Part shown: in pieces, positions 25,927 through 34,104 of the stretch | How positions within the stretch are numbered: the stretch's first letter is position 1 | How the letters are laid out: each line of letters begins with the position of its first letter | Assembly: GCA_002721105.1 (NCBI GenBank) | Contig: PBJL01000012.1 | Location: forward strand, 59,219 to 123,218 | Source of the DNA: Acidiferrobacteraceae bacterium | GTDB taxonomy: Bacteria > Pseudomonadota > Gammaproteobacteria > Arenicellales > UBA868 | DNA: 64,000 nt | Direction: 5' to 3' | The notes under the pieces: generated by a model | What the model was told of the DNA's origin: nothing | Seen by the model: the letters and a program-made list of their open reading frames with translations, nothing else | Databases searched by the model: none | Position numbers and translations under genes: made by a program

Positions 25927-28056
25927 ATGAAGCGGGGACGACGAAACTTCCTGATCGCTGGAGCAGTTATCAGCGGTAGCCTTGCAGCAGGACTACAATT
26001 TGGGCTACCATTTGCAAGACGTCAGATATTTAATTTTTTAGCAGATGGACAGCCGCCTGGCGGAGGAGTTGGCGAAGAACCAACTCTTTGGTTAAAACTA
26101 ACTAAACAAAATCATTTGAGAGTCTATGTTCCAAAAGTTGAAATGGGACAAGGTATCCATACTGCTTTGGGTCAAATTGCGGCGGAAGAGTTAGAACTTC
26201 CCTGGGACTCAGTCCGTGTATTTCAGGCTAGCACCCTTTCAGGACCTGTTGATAGTTTTGGTACCGGTGGTAGCGCGAGTGTCAGTGGGCTATATACGCC
26301 ACTTCGTCAATTAGCCGCAAACTACAGGACGATGCTAGAAGAAGCTGCTGCAGATATCTTAAATGATATAGTGTACTTTGAGGCTGGTATTTTCCGAAAC
26401 TCAAGTGGCTTAAGTATGTCATTAGGCGAAGCTTCGCGATTAGATCGTGAATGGATAATGCCAGAAAACAATACAGCGTTGAAGCCAACGTCTAAATTTA
26501 CACTGATTGGAAAATCCGTACCCAGACTAGATTTGAGAGACATACTAACTGCAAGCCCACGATACGCGTATGACGCACGATCCAGCAGTAATCAAACTTA
26601 CTATGGTGCCGTTGCTCGAGCTCCAATGATTGGAGCTATACAGCAGACAGTAGATAGCAAAACAGTAGAAAAGATGACGGACGTTGTAAAGGTAGTTATT
26701 AAGGATAATTTTGCAGGTGTCATCGCGACAACGAGAGAAGCCGCGTGGCTTGCAGCAGATGCGCTGAATGTAACCTGGACAATACCTGACAGCCCAGTCA
26801 ATCAAGAAAGCATTCAAGCCATGTTCGAGCCAATTGCAAATGGTGCGATAACTTTGAGGAAACAAGGAAGCTTCGAACACCTTGAATCGGATGACATAAT
26901 CGAATCAAAATATTCAACACCCTTTGCATCAACGGCCCCGCTAGAGCCTCAATCCTCCTTTGCAGAAATAGGAAATGACGAAATCCTGCATGTTAAAGCG
27001 CCAACCCAATTCCCTAATGCAACAGCAAAAAAAATTGCTGAGGAGCTTGATATTGAAAGCTCAAAGATAGATGTGCTGCCTACTTATCTTGGTGGTGGAT
27101 TTGGCCGGCGTTCAGTAACGGAATCAGCTATCGAAGCATCAATTCTCGCATATTCTAGCGGTTTACCGGTGCATGTTGGCTGGAGGCGTGAAGATGAATT
27201 CAGGCATGATCTTTTCCGCCCTGCTACCAAGCATGTACTACGAGGTAAGCTCAAACAAAACAAAATTCACTTTTTCAACCATCTGCAAGCCAGTGGTGAT
27301 GTTCTCCTTTCAAGCCTACCATCTATCGCCGGAACAATACTCGGCTCAGATTTTGCAGCAACTCGAGGTATTAATCCCCACTATGAAATCGAAAACATTC
27401 ACTTGCAAGCGAAACGTGTGCAACTACCTGTTCCTACAGCTTCATGGAGAGGGCTCGGTTTACTAGCAAACACGTTTGCTATGGAGTGTTTTGTTGATGA
27501 GCTTGCGATTTTAGCAAATCAAGATCCTGTTAGATTTAGACTGCAACACTTGTCTGGCAAAAAATATGAGCGGATAAGAAATGTGCTAATTCGCGTTACG
27601 GAAATTAGCGACTGGAAACAGCAAAAAGCAAATGGTATACCTCTTGGAATAGCGTGCTGTAATGACTATGGAACAGTAGTCGCAGTAGTTGCCGAAATTG
27701 ATATCATCAATAATGCTATAGATGTTCGTCGGATTTGGGCTGCCATGGACTGTGGACAAGTCATTAACCCTAATGGCGCTATCAATCAAGTAGAAGGTAA
27801 CATCGTGTGGGGGGTGGGATCCACACTTCAAGAAGAGGTGATATTTGAAAATGGAAATGCTACGGCTAGAAACTTTGATAATTATCCTCTCCTAAGGTTA
27901 GAACAAACTCCTATAATCGAAGTCACACTATTGCCTAGTAATCTTCCGCCGCAGGGCGTAGGTGAGCCTGCTATTGGTCCAGTACCCGCCGCAATTGCAA
28001 ATGCGGTATATAAAAAAACAGGCAAACGATTGCGTTCATTGCCGCTTAAACTTTGA
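25927..28056 (+). CDS. Tat-exported molybdopterin subunit, IorB type
   Basis: 709 residues of the xanthine dehydrogenase molybdopterin-binding superfamily, isoquinoline-1-oxidoreductase beta branch. The N-terminus KRGRRNFLIAGAV is a twin-arginine signal. Further landmarks are KVEMGQGIHTALGQIAAEEL, FGTGGSASV, LGGGFGRRSV, the C-terminal GQVINPNGA, and GVGEPAIGPVPAA, whose Glu is the catalytic base. There is no FAD subunit, as in other periplasmic members, so electrons must leave through the 2Fe-2S subunit to a membrane or soluble acceptor. The enzymes hydroxylate N-heterocycles or aldehydes; the substrate here is unknown. The next gene starts one base after its stop. Confidence 0.92.
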   Translation: MKRGRRNFLIAGAVISGSLAAGLQFGLPFARRQIFNFLADGQPPGGGVGEEPTLWLKLTKQNHLRVYVPKVEMGQGIHTALGQIAAEELELPWDSVRVFQASTLSGPVDSFGTGGSASVSGLYTPLRQLAANYRTMLEEAAADILNDIVYFEAGIFRNSSGLSMSLGEASRLDREWIMPENNTALKPTSKFTLIGKSVPRLDLRDILTASPRYAYDARSSSNQTYYGAVARAPMIGAIQQTVDSKTVEKMTDVVKVVIKDNFAGVIATTREAAWLAADALNVTWTIPDSPVNQESIQAMFEPIANGAITLRKQGSFEHLESDDIIESKYSTPFASTAPLEPQSSFAEIGNDEILHVKAPTQFPNATAKKIAEELDIESSKIDVLPTYLGGGFGRRSVTESAIEASILAYSSGLPVHVGWRREDEFRHDLFRPATKHVLRGKLKQNKIHFFNHLQASGDVLLSSLPSIAGTILGSDFAATRGINPHYEIENIHLQAKRVQLPVPTASWRGLGLLANTFAMECFVDELAILANQDPVRFRLQHLSGKKYERIRNVLIRVTEISDWKQQKANGIPLGIACCNDYGTVVAVVAEIDIINNAIDVRRIWAAMDCGQVINPNGAINQVEGNIVWGVGSTLQEEVIFENGNATARNFDNYPLLRLEQTPIIEVTLLPSNLPPQGVGEPAIGPVPAAIANAVYKKTGKRLRSLPLKL

Positions 28057-28057
28057 T

Positions 28058-29038
28058 ATGAATAGATCTGATAACCGCAAGTTGATATCAATTGGCGTTA
28101 TGTTTGCGATAGGAACAACCCTAGTAATTGCACTAACGGCTGATAGACTTCTTACGTTTGATATTGTTGGACCCACTATTCCATTCGCGTATCCCTGGAG
28201 ATTAGTTGAGTACAGTGCTCTTGCGCAGGTTTCAGCGTGGACTGGTTATGCTCTCCATAACCTTCTTGTTTGGCTAATTATCTACTTCGCACGGCGTGCT
28301 AAATCAAGCTTTCAAACTGAATTCAAATGGTATAACTGGGCAATGTTAGCAGTGAATAGCAGCTTTATCGGGCTGCATATTCTGCAAACACATCTTTTCT
28401 ATGATGGGCTTGCTCAAGATGTGCCAGAAATCACCGCCCTCGCTTCCGTTGCTCTCATGCTTATGATCGTCTTGATTCTCGAAGCTCCTCGACGAGGCCT
28501 TGCATTTGGGAAAAGAGTTAGATTTGATCGCAAATTCATGAAAATTGTTCGTGAGTACCATGGATATTTCTTCTCATGGGCAATCATTTATACATTTTGG
28601 TATCATCCCGCCGAATCGACGATTGGGCATCTGGCTGGTTTCTTCTATATGTTCATGCTATTTTGGCAATCGATTCTTATCTTTAATCGAACCCATATAA
28701 ATCGATGGTGGACAATTACTCTGGAAACTTTAGTCATTCCTCACGGAGTGCTAGTCGCTATCACCCAACCCGCTAACATGTGGCGCATGTTTGGCTTTGG
28801 CTTTGCTGCTATATTTATTATTACGCAGATGCATGGCTTAAACTTAAGTTATAGATTGCGAACACTTATGGTTACAATTTTTATAATTTCCGTCCTAATC
28901 GCCTATAGTATGGGAAATCAATTGCATATGCTTCATGAAGTGGTGCGTATTCCAATCATTGAATATGGTGTAGTTGCTCTTCTATATGGAATGTTTCTAA
29001 TTGGAAGTAAACTGATTAGCCAAAAAACACCTGATTGA
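28058..29038 (+). CDS. Unrecognised histidine-rich polytopic membrane protein linked to the Mo hydroxylase
   Basis: 326 residues from the ATG at 28058, one base after the molybdopterin-subunit stop; the open frame extends 32 codons upstream into that gene, but those codons are out of its frame and unlike a membrane protein. About nine hydrophobic segments are visible. Histidines lie in or beside many of them: LHNLLVW, GLHILQTHLFYD, REYHGYFFSW, WYHPAESTIGHLAG, IPHGVLVA, QMHGLNLS and QLHMLHEVV. Tight coupling to a Tat-exported hydroxylase lacking a flavin suggests it anchors the enzyme or passes electrons to quinone, perhaps with haem. That is inference; no known cytochrome family is recognised. 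Confidence 0.8.
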   Translation: MNRSDNRKLISIGVMFAIGTTLVIALTADRLLTFDIVGPTIPFAYPWRLVEYSALAQVSAWTGYALHNLLVWLIIYFARRAKSSFQTEFKWYNWAMLAVNSSFIGLHILQTHLFYDGLAQDVPEITALASVALMLMIVLILEAPRRGLAFGKRVRFDRKFMKIVREYHGYFFSWAIIYTFWYHPAESTIGHLAGFFYMFMLFWQSILIFNRTHINRWWTITLETLVIPHGVLVAITQPANMWRMFGFGFAAIFIITQMHGLNLSYRLRTLMVTIFIISVLIAYSMGNQLHMLHEVVRIPIIEYGVVALLYGMFLIGSKLISQKTPD

Positions 29039-29061
29039 GTGTGATTGCTAAAGTAAGACAG

Positions 29062-29082
29062 GCATGACATAAAATGTCATGC
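29062..29082. repeat. Perfect 9-bp inverted repeat
   Basis: gcatgacat, aaa, atgtcatgc. It sits in the 80-base gap between the membrane protein gene and the reductase gene, 37 bases before the reductase start. There is no T run, so it is more likely an operator or an RNA hairpin affecting the downstream message than a terminator. Confidence 0.65.
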
Positions 29083-29118
29083 TAAGTAATAATGGTCAAA
29101 TTCTAGGAACTTTTAGCC

Positions 29119-30165
29119 ATGAAAACTATCAAAACAGACGTCACGATAGTAGGAGCTGGTCCTGCAGGCTTATTTTCAGTTTTCGAGCTTGGTCTTCTTG
29201 GTTTAAATGCTCATGTGATCGATTCCCTGGCAGAGGTCGGCGGTCAATGCAGCGCGCTGTATCCCGATAAACCGATCTATGATATACCAGCGATACCTCG
29301 AATCAACGCGCAAGATTTAATTGATCAATTAGTTACTCAAGCAGCGCCATTTAACCCTACTTACCATCTAAATCAACAAGTCACTCACCTAGAACAACTT
29401 GAAGATAGGTCCTTCATTCTTAAAACAAGTTTAGGTATTGTTTTCTACACCAAAACCGTAATCCTGGCAGCAGGCCTTGGCTCCTTTCGAGAACGGCCTC
29501 TCCGCCTCCCAGGAATTGAAAAATTCGTCGAAACGAACCTACATTATTCTGTTAAAGATATAAATCAGTTCAAAGGCCGAAAAATTGTAATACTTGGAGG
29601 TGGGGATTCTGCAATTGACTGGGCATTGTCACTTTCTAGGTTATCTTCTAGCCTTACTCTGGTGCATCGTCGAGAGGAATTTAGAGCAACTCCTTCTTCA
29701 GTTGAGCAGATGAAAAAACTTGCGAATAAGTCTGGGGCTAATGTACGGTATATGATTGGGAGAGTCACCGACTATGCGCATACTAGTGGACACATAGTTT
29801 CAATCGATGTAAAAGCGTTTGGTGAAGATTCTGAGAAAAAAGAGAGAGTTAGCCTAGATGATCTGTTGGTATTTTATGGTTTGACTCCTGATCTTGGACC
29901 GATTTCTGATTGGGGATTGAACCTTGATAAGCGACATATAGACGCTGATCCCGAAACTTTCGAAACAAACATTTCCGGTATTTTTGCAATCGGTGATATT
30001 AATTCCTATCCAGGCAAAAAAAAATTGATACTTTGTGGTTTCCACGAGGCCGCATTAGCCGCTTATTCGATACAAAAATACCTTGACCCCAACACTAAAC
30101 AAAGAGTTCAATATACAACGACCAGTAGCCTCCTGCATAAACGACTTGGCGTAACAAAAAATTAG
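29119..30165 (+). CDS. Ferredoxin/flavodoxin-NADP+ reductase, type 2 (thioredoxin-reductase-like)
   Basis: 348 residues of the two-dinucleotide-domain flavoprotein family. The FAD motif is VGAGPAGLFSVFELG, followed by VGGQCSALYPDKPIYDIPA, a type 2 FNR hallmark. The NADPH motif is LGGGDSAIDWAL, and the late FAD motif is FAIGDI. The redox CxxC of true thioredoxin reductases is absent. It moves electrons between NADPH and ferredoxin or flavodoxin in the cytoplasm. The gene is 80 bases after the Mo-hydroxylase cluster on the same strand. The link may be functional or simply positional, because the hydroxylase itself is periplasmic. Confidence 0.88.
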   Translation: MKTIKTDVTIVGAGPAGLFSVFELGLLGLNAHVIDSLAEVGGQCSALYPDKPIYDIPAIPRINAQDLIDQLVTQAAPFNPTYHLNQQVTHLEQLEDRSFILKTSLGIVFYTKTVILAAGLGSFRERPLRLPGIEKFVETNLHYSVKDINQFKGRKIVILGGGDSAIDWALSLSRLSSSLTLVHRREEFRATPSSVEQMKKLANKSGANVRYMIGRVTDYAHTSGHIVSIDVKAFGEDSEKKERVSLDDLLVFYGLTPDLGPISDWGLNLDKRHIDADPETFETNISGIFAIGDINSYPGKKKLILCGFHEAALAAYSIQKYLDPNTKQRVQYTTTSSLLHKRLGVTKN

Positions 30166-30299
30166 CAATAATTCAATAAAATAGCTTTTTATCAAAGCCA
30201 GGAGCTCAGTAATGGTAACGTAAGCTATCAATAATCGACAAGTCATTGATGGTATAGCACGTGGCAGGACGAATATCCTGATCTATATCAATAAAATAT

Positions 30300-31316
30300 A
30301 TGACATTAAATAATGAGGTTCCATTAATCGAACGCATTAGTCGTTGGCCAAATTGCGAAAAGGCCTTAGCTTTTGTGCTAAAGACATGGGGTTCGTCACC
30401 GCGACCAGTTGGGAGTATGATGGCTATCAATGATTCGGGTAAATTTGAGGGATCGTTGTCGGGTGGGTGTGTCGAAAATTCGGTTATCCAGGAAGCTAAT
30501 GAGGTAATCCGGTCTAGTATTCCAAAGCGACTTTCTTACGGAATCTCCGATGACGAAGCTTGGGCTGTTGGGCTCCCATGTGGAGGCATTATTGAAGTAC
30601 TGATCGTAAAAGTTAATAAATCTGACTTAGAGAAATTAGCAGGAGATATGATCCCAATCACTTTGTTGGCGAATACTGTTACCGGTGGCATAGGATTTTG
30701 CACAGAAACCAAATGGCTCAGCACGAGTCCACCAAATCAAAAACTATGGGAGCATGCAAAAGAGGTATCGAAAATTAGTAAATCAACAATAGTCACTGTG
30801 GAAGATATTGAATATTTTATACGGCCATTTATACTGCCCTGGCGCCTTATCTTGATAGGAGCAGTTCATATCGCACAACCTCTATCTACAATCGCAACTG
30901 CTGCAGGATTCGATGTAACAATCATTGATCCGAGAACTAACTATGCTAATACAGATCGTTTCCCAAATGTAAAGTTACTTGCTAAATGGCCTGATACTGC
31001 ACTTAACTCCTTGCAATTAGATTATCAAAGTGCAGTAGTGACGTTATCTCATGACTTAAAAATTGACGACGAAGCTCTAGAAATAGCAGTTAAATCACCT
31101 GCATTTTATATCGGTGCCCTCGGAAGTCAGCATAATCACTCCAACAGAATAAGGCGTTTAAGTGATAAAGGCTATGACACAAATGAATTAGATCGAATTC
31201 ACGGTCCCGTAGGCCTTGATATTGGGGGTAATGATCCAAGCGACATCGCTGTATCAATTCTTGCTCAAATCATATGTGAACGAAACGGTCAACAAAATAG
31301 TGTCAAAAATAATTGA
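30300..31316 (+). CDS. XdhC/CoxI-family molybdenum cofactor chaperone
   Basis: 338 residues with the N-terminal XdhC_CoxI segment (TWGSSPRPVGSMMAI, GSLSGGCVE, GLPCGGIIEVL) and the C-terminal Rossmann domain (LILIGAVHIAQPL-like, DPRTNYA, GALGSQHNH, GLDIGG). XdhC proteins bind and sulfurate the cofactor and load it into xanthine-oxidase-family enzymes. Its presence a short distance after the molybdopterin subunit supports that the cluster encodes an active molybdenum hydroxylase. It overlaps the MobA-like gene by 17 bases. Confidence 0.92.
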   Translation: MTLNNEVPLIERISRWPNCEKALAFVLKTWGSSPRPVGSMMAINDSGKFEGSLSGGCVENSVIQEANEVIRSSIPKRLSYGISDDEAWAVGLPCGGIIEVLIVKVNKSDLEKLAGDMIPITLLANTVTGGIGFCTETKWLSTSPPNQKLWEHAKEVSKISKSTIVTVEDIEYFIRPFILPWRLILIGAVHIAQPLSTIATAAGFDVTIIDPRTNYANTDRFPNVKLLAKWPDTALNSLQLDYQSAVVTLSHDLKIDDEALEIAVKSPAFYIGALGSQHNHSNRIRRLSDKGYDTNELDRIHGPVGLDIGGNDPSDIAVSILAQIICERNGQQNSVKNN

Positions 31317-31872
31317 TACTGTAGTTCTTGCGGCTGGTTGCTCTGCTCGTACCGGCAACAAAAATAAGCTATTACTAAATTTTAGGAATAAAACTCTAGC
31401 ATCATATGCTATTAATGCTGCGCTCAACTCAAAAAGCAACTGTGTTCATATAGTGACAGGATACCAAAACCACAGGCTAGTCACCACTTTTGAAAACACA
31501 GCTGTCCACTTTATTTATAACCCACAATATAGGGATGGCATAGCTAGTTCAATTAGTCGAGCCGTGCAAGAACTATATCAAAAAGTTGATGGATTGATAT
31601 TCAGTTTAGCTGATATGCCTTGGGTAACATCAAATCATTTCGACATGCTAATTGATGCATTCAATGAAAATAAAGTCTGCGCAATGCACTACTTGGGGCA
31701 ACGAGGGCACCCGATTCTGTTTCCAAGAAATTGGTTTGATGATTTGACGAAACTAAGGGGGGATAAAGGCGCTAAGAATCTTCTAGACGATGCTAATGAA
31801 AGCATAACCGTTGTGGAGGCAGAAAATAATTCAATTCTTCGAGATATTGATCGTCTAGAAGATTTTATCTAG
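31300..31872 (+). CDS. MobA/MocA-like molybdenum cofactor nucleotidyltransferase
   Basis: About 190 residues from a GTG at 31300 (VSKIIDTVVLAAG...), with GTG 31276 as an alternative; an upstream ATG at 31216 would add unrelated residues within xdhC. The nucleotidyltransferase motif is LAAGCSARTGNKNKLLL, followed by the metal motif LADMPWV and the late GQRGHPILF segment. MocA adds CMP to molybdopterin to make the cytosine-dinucleotide cofactor used by this enzyme class; MobA adds GMP. Context favours the MocA-like role. It overlaps xdhC by 17 bases. Confidence 0.88.
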   Translation: MSKIIDTVVLAAGCSARTGNKNKLLLNFRNKTLASYAINAALNSKSNCVHIVTGYQNHRLVTTFENTAVHFIYNPQYRDGIASSISRAVQELYQKVDGLIFSLADMPWVTSNHFDMLIDAFNENKVCAMHYLGQRGHPILFPRNWFDDLTKLRGDKGAKNLLDDANESITVVEAENNSILRDIDRLEDFI

Positions 31873-32326
31873 AAAAATATTTGTTGAAAAGTATGGTTTT
31901 TTGAATCACATCGTCAGATCTCTCACCCACAGTCCAATCTTCCGGCTCAAACTCAGCAATTTTCGTAGTGAAATGCACCTTGGCATTCATTTAAAAACCT
32001 TGCCCAACCAAGCCTTCCAAATAGGTTGCGTCATAAACTGAGTGTGAAACTTTCATCCAGTTACAGAATTTTGTATGGCTGCAGCCTATCGAATTTAGGT
32101 TTTCAATTCTACCAACAACATAGATAACGCCGACTGTTTCGGTGCCGACAATTCTTCGCGATGAGGTGATCCCTAAAACTCCAAACGTCCCAAGCAATTG
32201 ATTATTAAGTCTCCTACTATAACCATGAGTATTATCTTTAATAAGTGACAGGTTGTATTTCTCGCAAAACGATGTGTATTTTATGAATCAGGGATGAACA
32301 ATTATGAGCATTAGGTTAACATTACT
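31865..32326 (-). pseudogene. Decayed gene, resembling a DegT/DnrJ/EryC1-type aminotransferase
   Basis: One minus-strand frame reads as protein across two in-frame stops (TGA at 32288-32290 and TAA at 31991-31993) and lacks both a start and the family's bulk. The readable parts VNLMLIIVHP, FCEKYNLSLIKDNTHGYS, QLLGTFGVLGITSSRRI and VGVIYV line up with the HxxG, EDxAHGxG and GTFGDxGxxSxRK segments of PLP-dependent sugar aminotransferases; these are recalled family patterns, not a search. The downstream part (to YFSR) is protein-like but unrecognised. It occupies the 484-base gap between the MobA-like gene and pyrD and overlaps the MobA-like 3' end by a few bases. Confidence 0.45.
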
Positions 32327-32356
32327 TCAAAAGGTTTTAGGTAAGCTATTTATCCA

Positions 32357-33286
32357 ATGGTAAATCTTGCTGTCACCATAGCTGGGGTAAAATTTAATAA
32401 CCCGATCCTGTTGGCATCAGGGATACTGGATTCAACCCCTGGTATCCTTAGGCGAATGTCACAGAGCGGTGCAGCTGGTCTGATCACCAAATCAATTTCT
32501 CTTGATGGAAGGCCCGGCTATCCTGGCCCTACTACTGTCGAAATCACCCCTGGCACCTGGATTAACGCTATGGGTCTGCCAAATCCAGGATTAGAGGACT
32601 TTCTGGAGGAATTTCCGCTTACCTCGCTCAAATTACCAATAATACCGAATATAGTCGCTGAAACACCTAAAGAGTTCGAAAAACTCGCTATAGCAATGGC
32701 CGCTGCCGGCGCGAAAATTGTTGAAATAAATCTAAGCTGCCCTCATCCGAAAGCAGGGTATGTTGGCACCCTCACCGGTCAAGATCCCGAAGCTGCCGCA
32801 GAAGTCGTGGAAGCAGTCGCTAGACATATACCGGTGATTGCAAAACTAACTCCCAACGTAACCAATATAGGAACTGTTGCAGTTGCCTGTGCCAAAGCTG
32901 GGGCAACTGCCATCAGCGCTATTAATACACTCGCAGCAATAGATGTTGATCCAGAACTTGAAAGGCCTCTTCTTGGCAATAGCTTTGGAGGTTTATCTGG
33001 ATCAGCGATCCGTCCGATTGGACTAAGAAAAGTACTTGAGATAGTTCAAGCGCTTCATACACAAGACCTTGATGTACCTGTTATGGGGATCGGCGGGATA
33101 TCCAATGCAGATGACGTAATTCGATACCTACTTTGCGGGGCACATATGATACAAATTGGGACTTGTCTAACAGGAAATCCAGAAAAAATGACTAATATTA
33201 AGGATGATCTCGAACAATGGATGAACCGTAAAGGTTACCGTGAACTTTGCGATTTTAGAGGTCGAATCCTGAGCTGGTTTACATGA
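32357..33286 (+). CDS. pyrD: Dihydroorotate dehydrogenase catalytic subunit, class 1B
   Basis: 309 residues of the class 1 PyrD barrel. FMN-site segments are LLASGILD, NAMGLPNPG, INLSCPHPK with the class 1 active-site cysteine in SCPHP, AINTLAAID, SGSAIRPIGL and GIGGISNADD. It oxidises dihydroorotate to orotate in the cytoplasm and passes electrons to the PyrK protein encoded next (ATGA overlap). The usual gammaproteobacterial enzyme is the membrane-bound, quinone-linked class 2, so a 1B pair is unusual here. Relatives annotated as dihydropyrimidine dehydrogenase are larger and carry iron-sulfur domains. Confidence 0.9.
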   Translation: MVNLAVTIAGVKFNNPILLASGILDSTPGILRRMSQSGAAGLITKSISLDGRPGYPGPTTVEITPGTWINAMGLPNPGLEDFLEEFPLTSLKLPIIPNIVAETPKEFEKLAIAMAAAGAKIVEINLSCPHPKAGYVGTLTGQDPEAAAEVVEAVARHIPVIAKLTPNVTNIGTVAVACAKAGATAISAINTLAAIDVDPELERPLLGNSFGGLSGSAIRPIGLRKVLEIVQALHTQDLDVPVMGIGGISNADDVIRYLLCGAHMIQIGTCLTGNPEKMTNIKDDLEQWMNRKGYRELCDFRGRILSWFT

Positions 33287-34083
33287 AATACCCCTACCCC
33301 GCAGAAATTATTGAAGTAACTAGCTCAACTACTGTAGGTCATGCGATATGGCTAAAACCTAAAAAACCTTGGGATCTTATTCCTACGCCTGGACAATTTA
33401 CGATGGTATGGTTGCCCCATCCTCCAAAAACCTATGATAGAGATGTCTGTAACTCAATACCTATGTCTATCGCAGGTTGGGATGACGGATGTATTCGAAT
33501 AACAGTCAAAAACTTGGGTCCCACATCTGGGGCAATTCTGGATTGTCAACCTGGTGATTACTTAGGCTTAACGGGTCCACTTGGCAATGGATTTTCGATT
33601 GAAGCTACTAGACCTTTATTGATGGGAGGTGGAGTTGGTGCCCCGCCCTTATTATTTCTAGCTGAGCTTTTTATCAAAAAAGGAATCACACCAACGATAC
33701 TTCTCGGTGGTGCAAACAAGGATGAAATTTTTCACATTGATGATTTCCCTGGTATCGTTCATTTGGCTACAGATGATGGCTCAATCGGCTATCACGGGCG
33801 AGTTACTGAATTACTCGAGAAAGAGATGCCAGATCAACTGTACGCTTGTGGGCCTGAACTAATGCTGGCTACGGGGCTGAAGTGGGCGCTTAGGGAGCAA
33901 GTTCCAGCAGAACTATGCTTAGAACGGTATATGGCCTGTGGTATTGGTCTATGCGGAATTTGTTCATTGGATGAAGATTTAGTATGCCAGGATGGTCCAG
34001 TATTCTCAGGAGATAAACTTGCAAAATCAAAAGAATTTGGCATAAAACTGAGGGAGGCTGGCGGAAAGATCAAAGTACTATAA
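33283..34083 (+). CDS. pyrK: Dihydroorotate dehydrogenase electron-transfer subunit
   Basis: 266 residues of the ferredoxin-reductase fold with a C-terminal iron-sulfur segment. A beta barrel with PGQFTMVWLP, the flavin segment PMSIAGW, a nucleotide domain with GGGVGAPPLLFLAE, and the 2Fe-2S cysteines C-x4-C-x2-C (CGIGLCGIC with the preceding cysteine, MACGIG) plus a distal Cys in DLVCQDG. It takes electrons from PyrD to NAD+. The start codon overlaps the pyrD stop by four bases. The compact form resembles archaeal and Gram-positive PyrK. Confidence 0.9.
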   Translation: MKYPYPAEIIEVTSSTTVGHAIWLKPKKPWDLIPTPGQFTMVWLPHPPKTYDRDVCNSIPMSIAGWDDGCIRITVKNLGPTSGAILDCQPGDYLGLTGPLGNGFSIEATRPLLMGGGVGAPPLLFLAELFIKKGITPTILLGGANKDEIFHIDDFPGIVHLATDDGSIGYHGRVTELLEKEMPDQLYACGPELMLATGLKWALREQVPAELCLERYMACGIGLCGICSLDEDLVCQDGPVFSGDKLAKSKEFGIKLREAGGKIKVL

Positions 34084-34104
34084 AGTCGAAAACCTGTTAT
34101 TCAC

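Noticed and set aside
27962..28057. Longer start for the membrane protein after the Mo subunit
   Set aside because: The added residues are an out-of-frame reading of the molybdopterin-subunit gene; ATG at 28058 is directly after its stop.
31216..31299. Longer start for the MobA-like gene
   Set aside because: The added residues overlap xdhC and precede the nucleotidyltransferase motif with no family match; GTG at 31300 is preferred.
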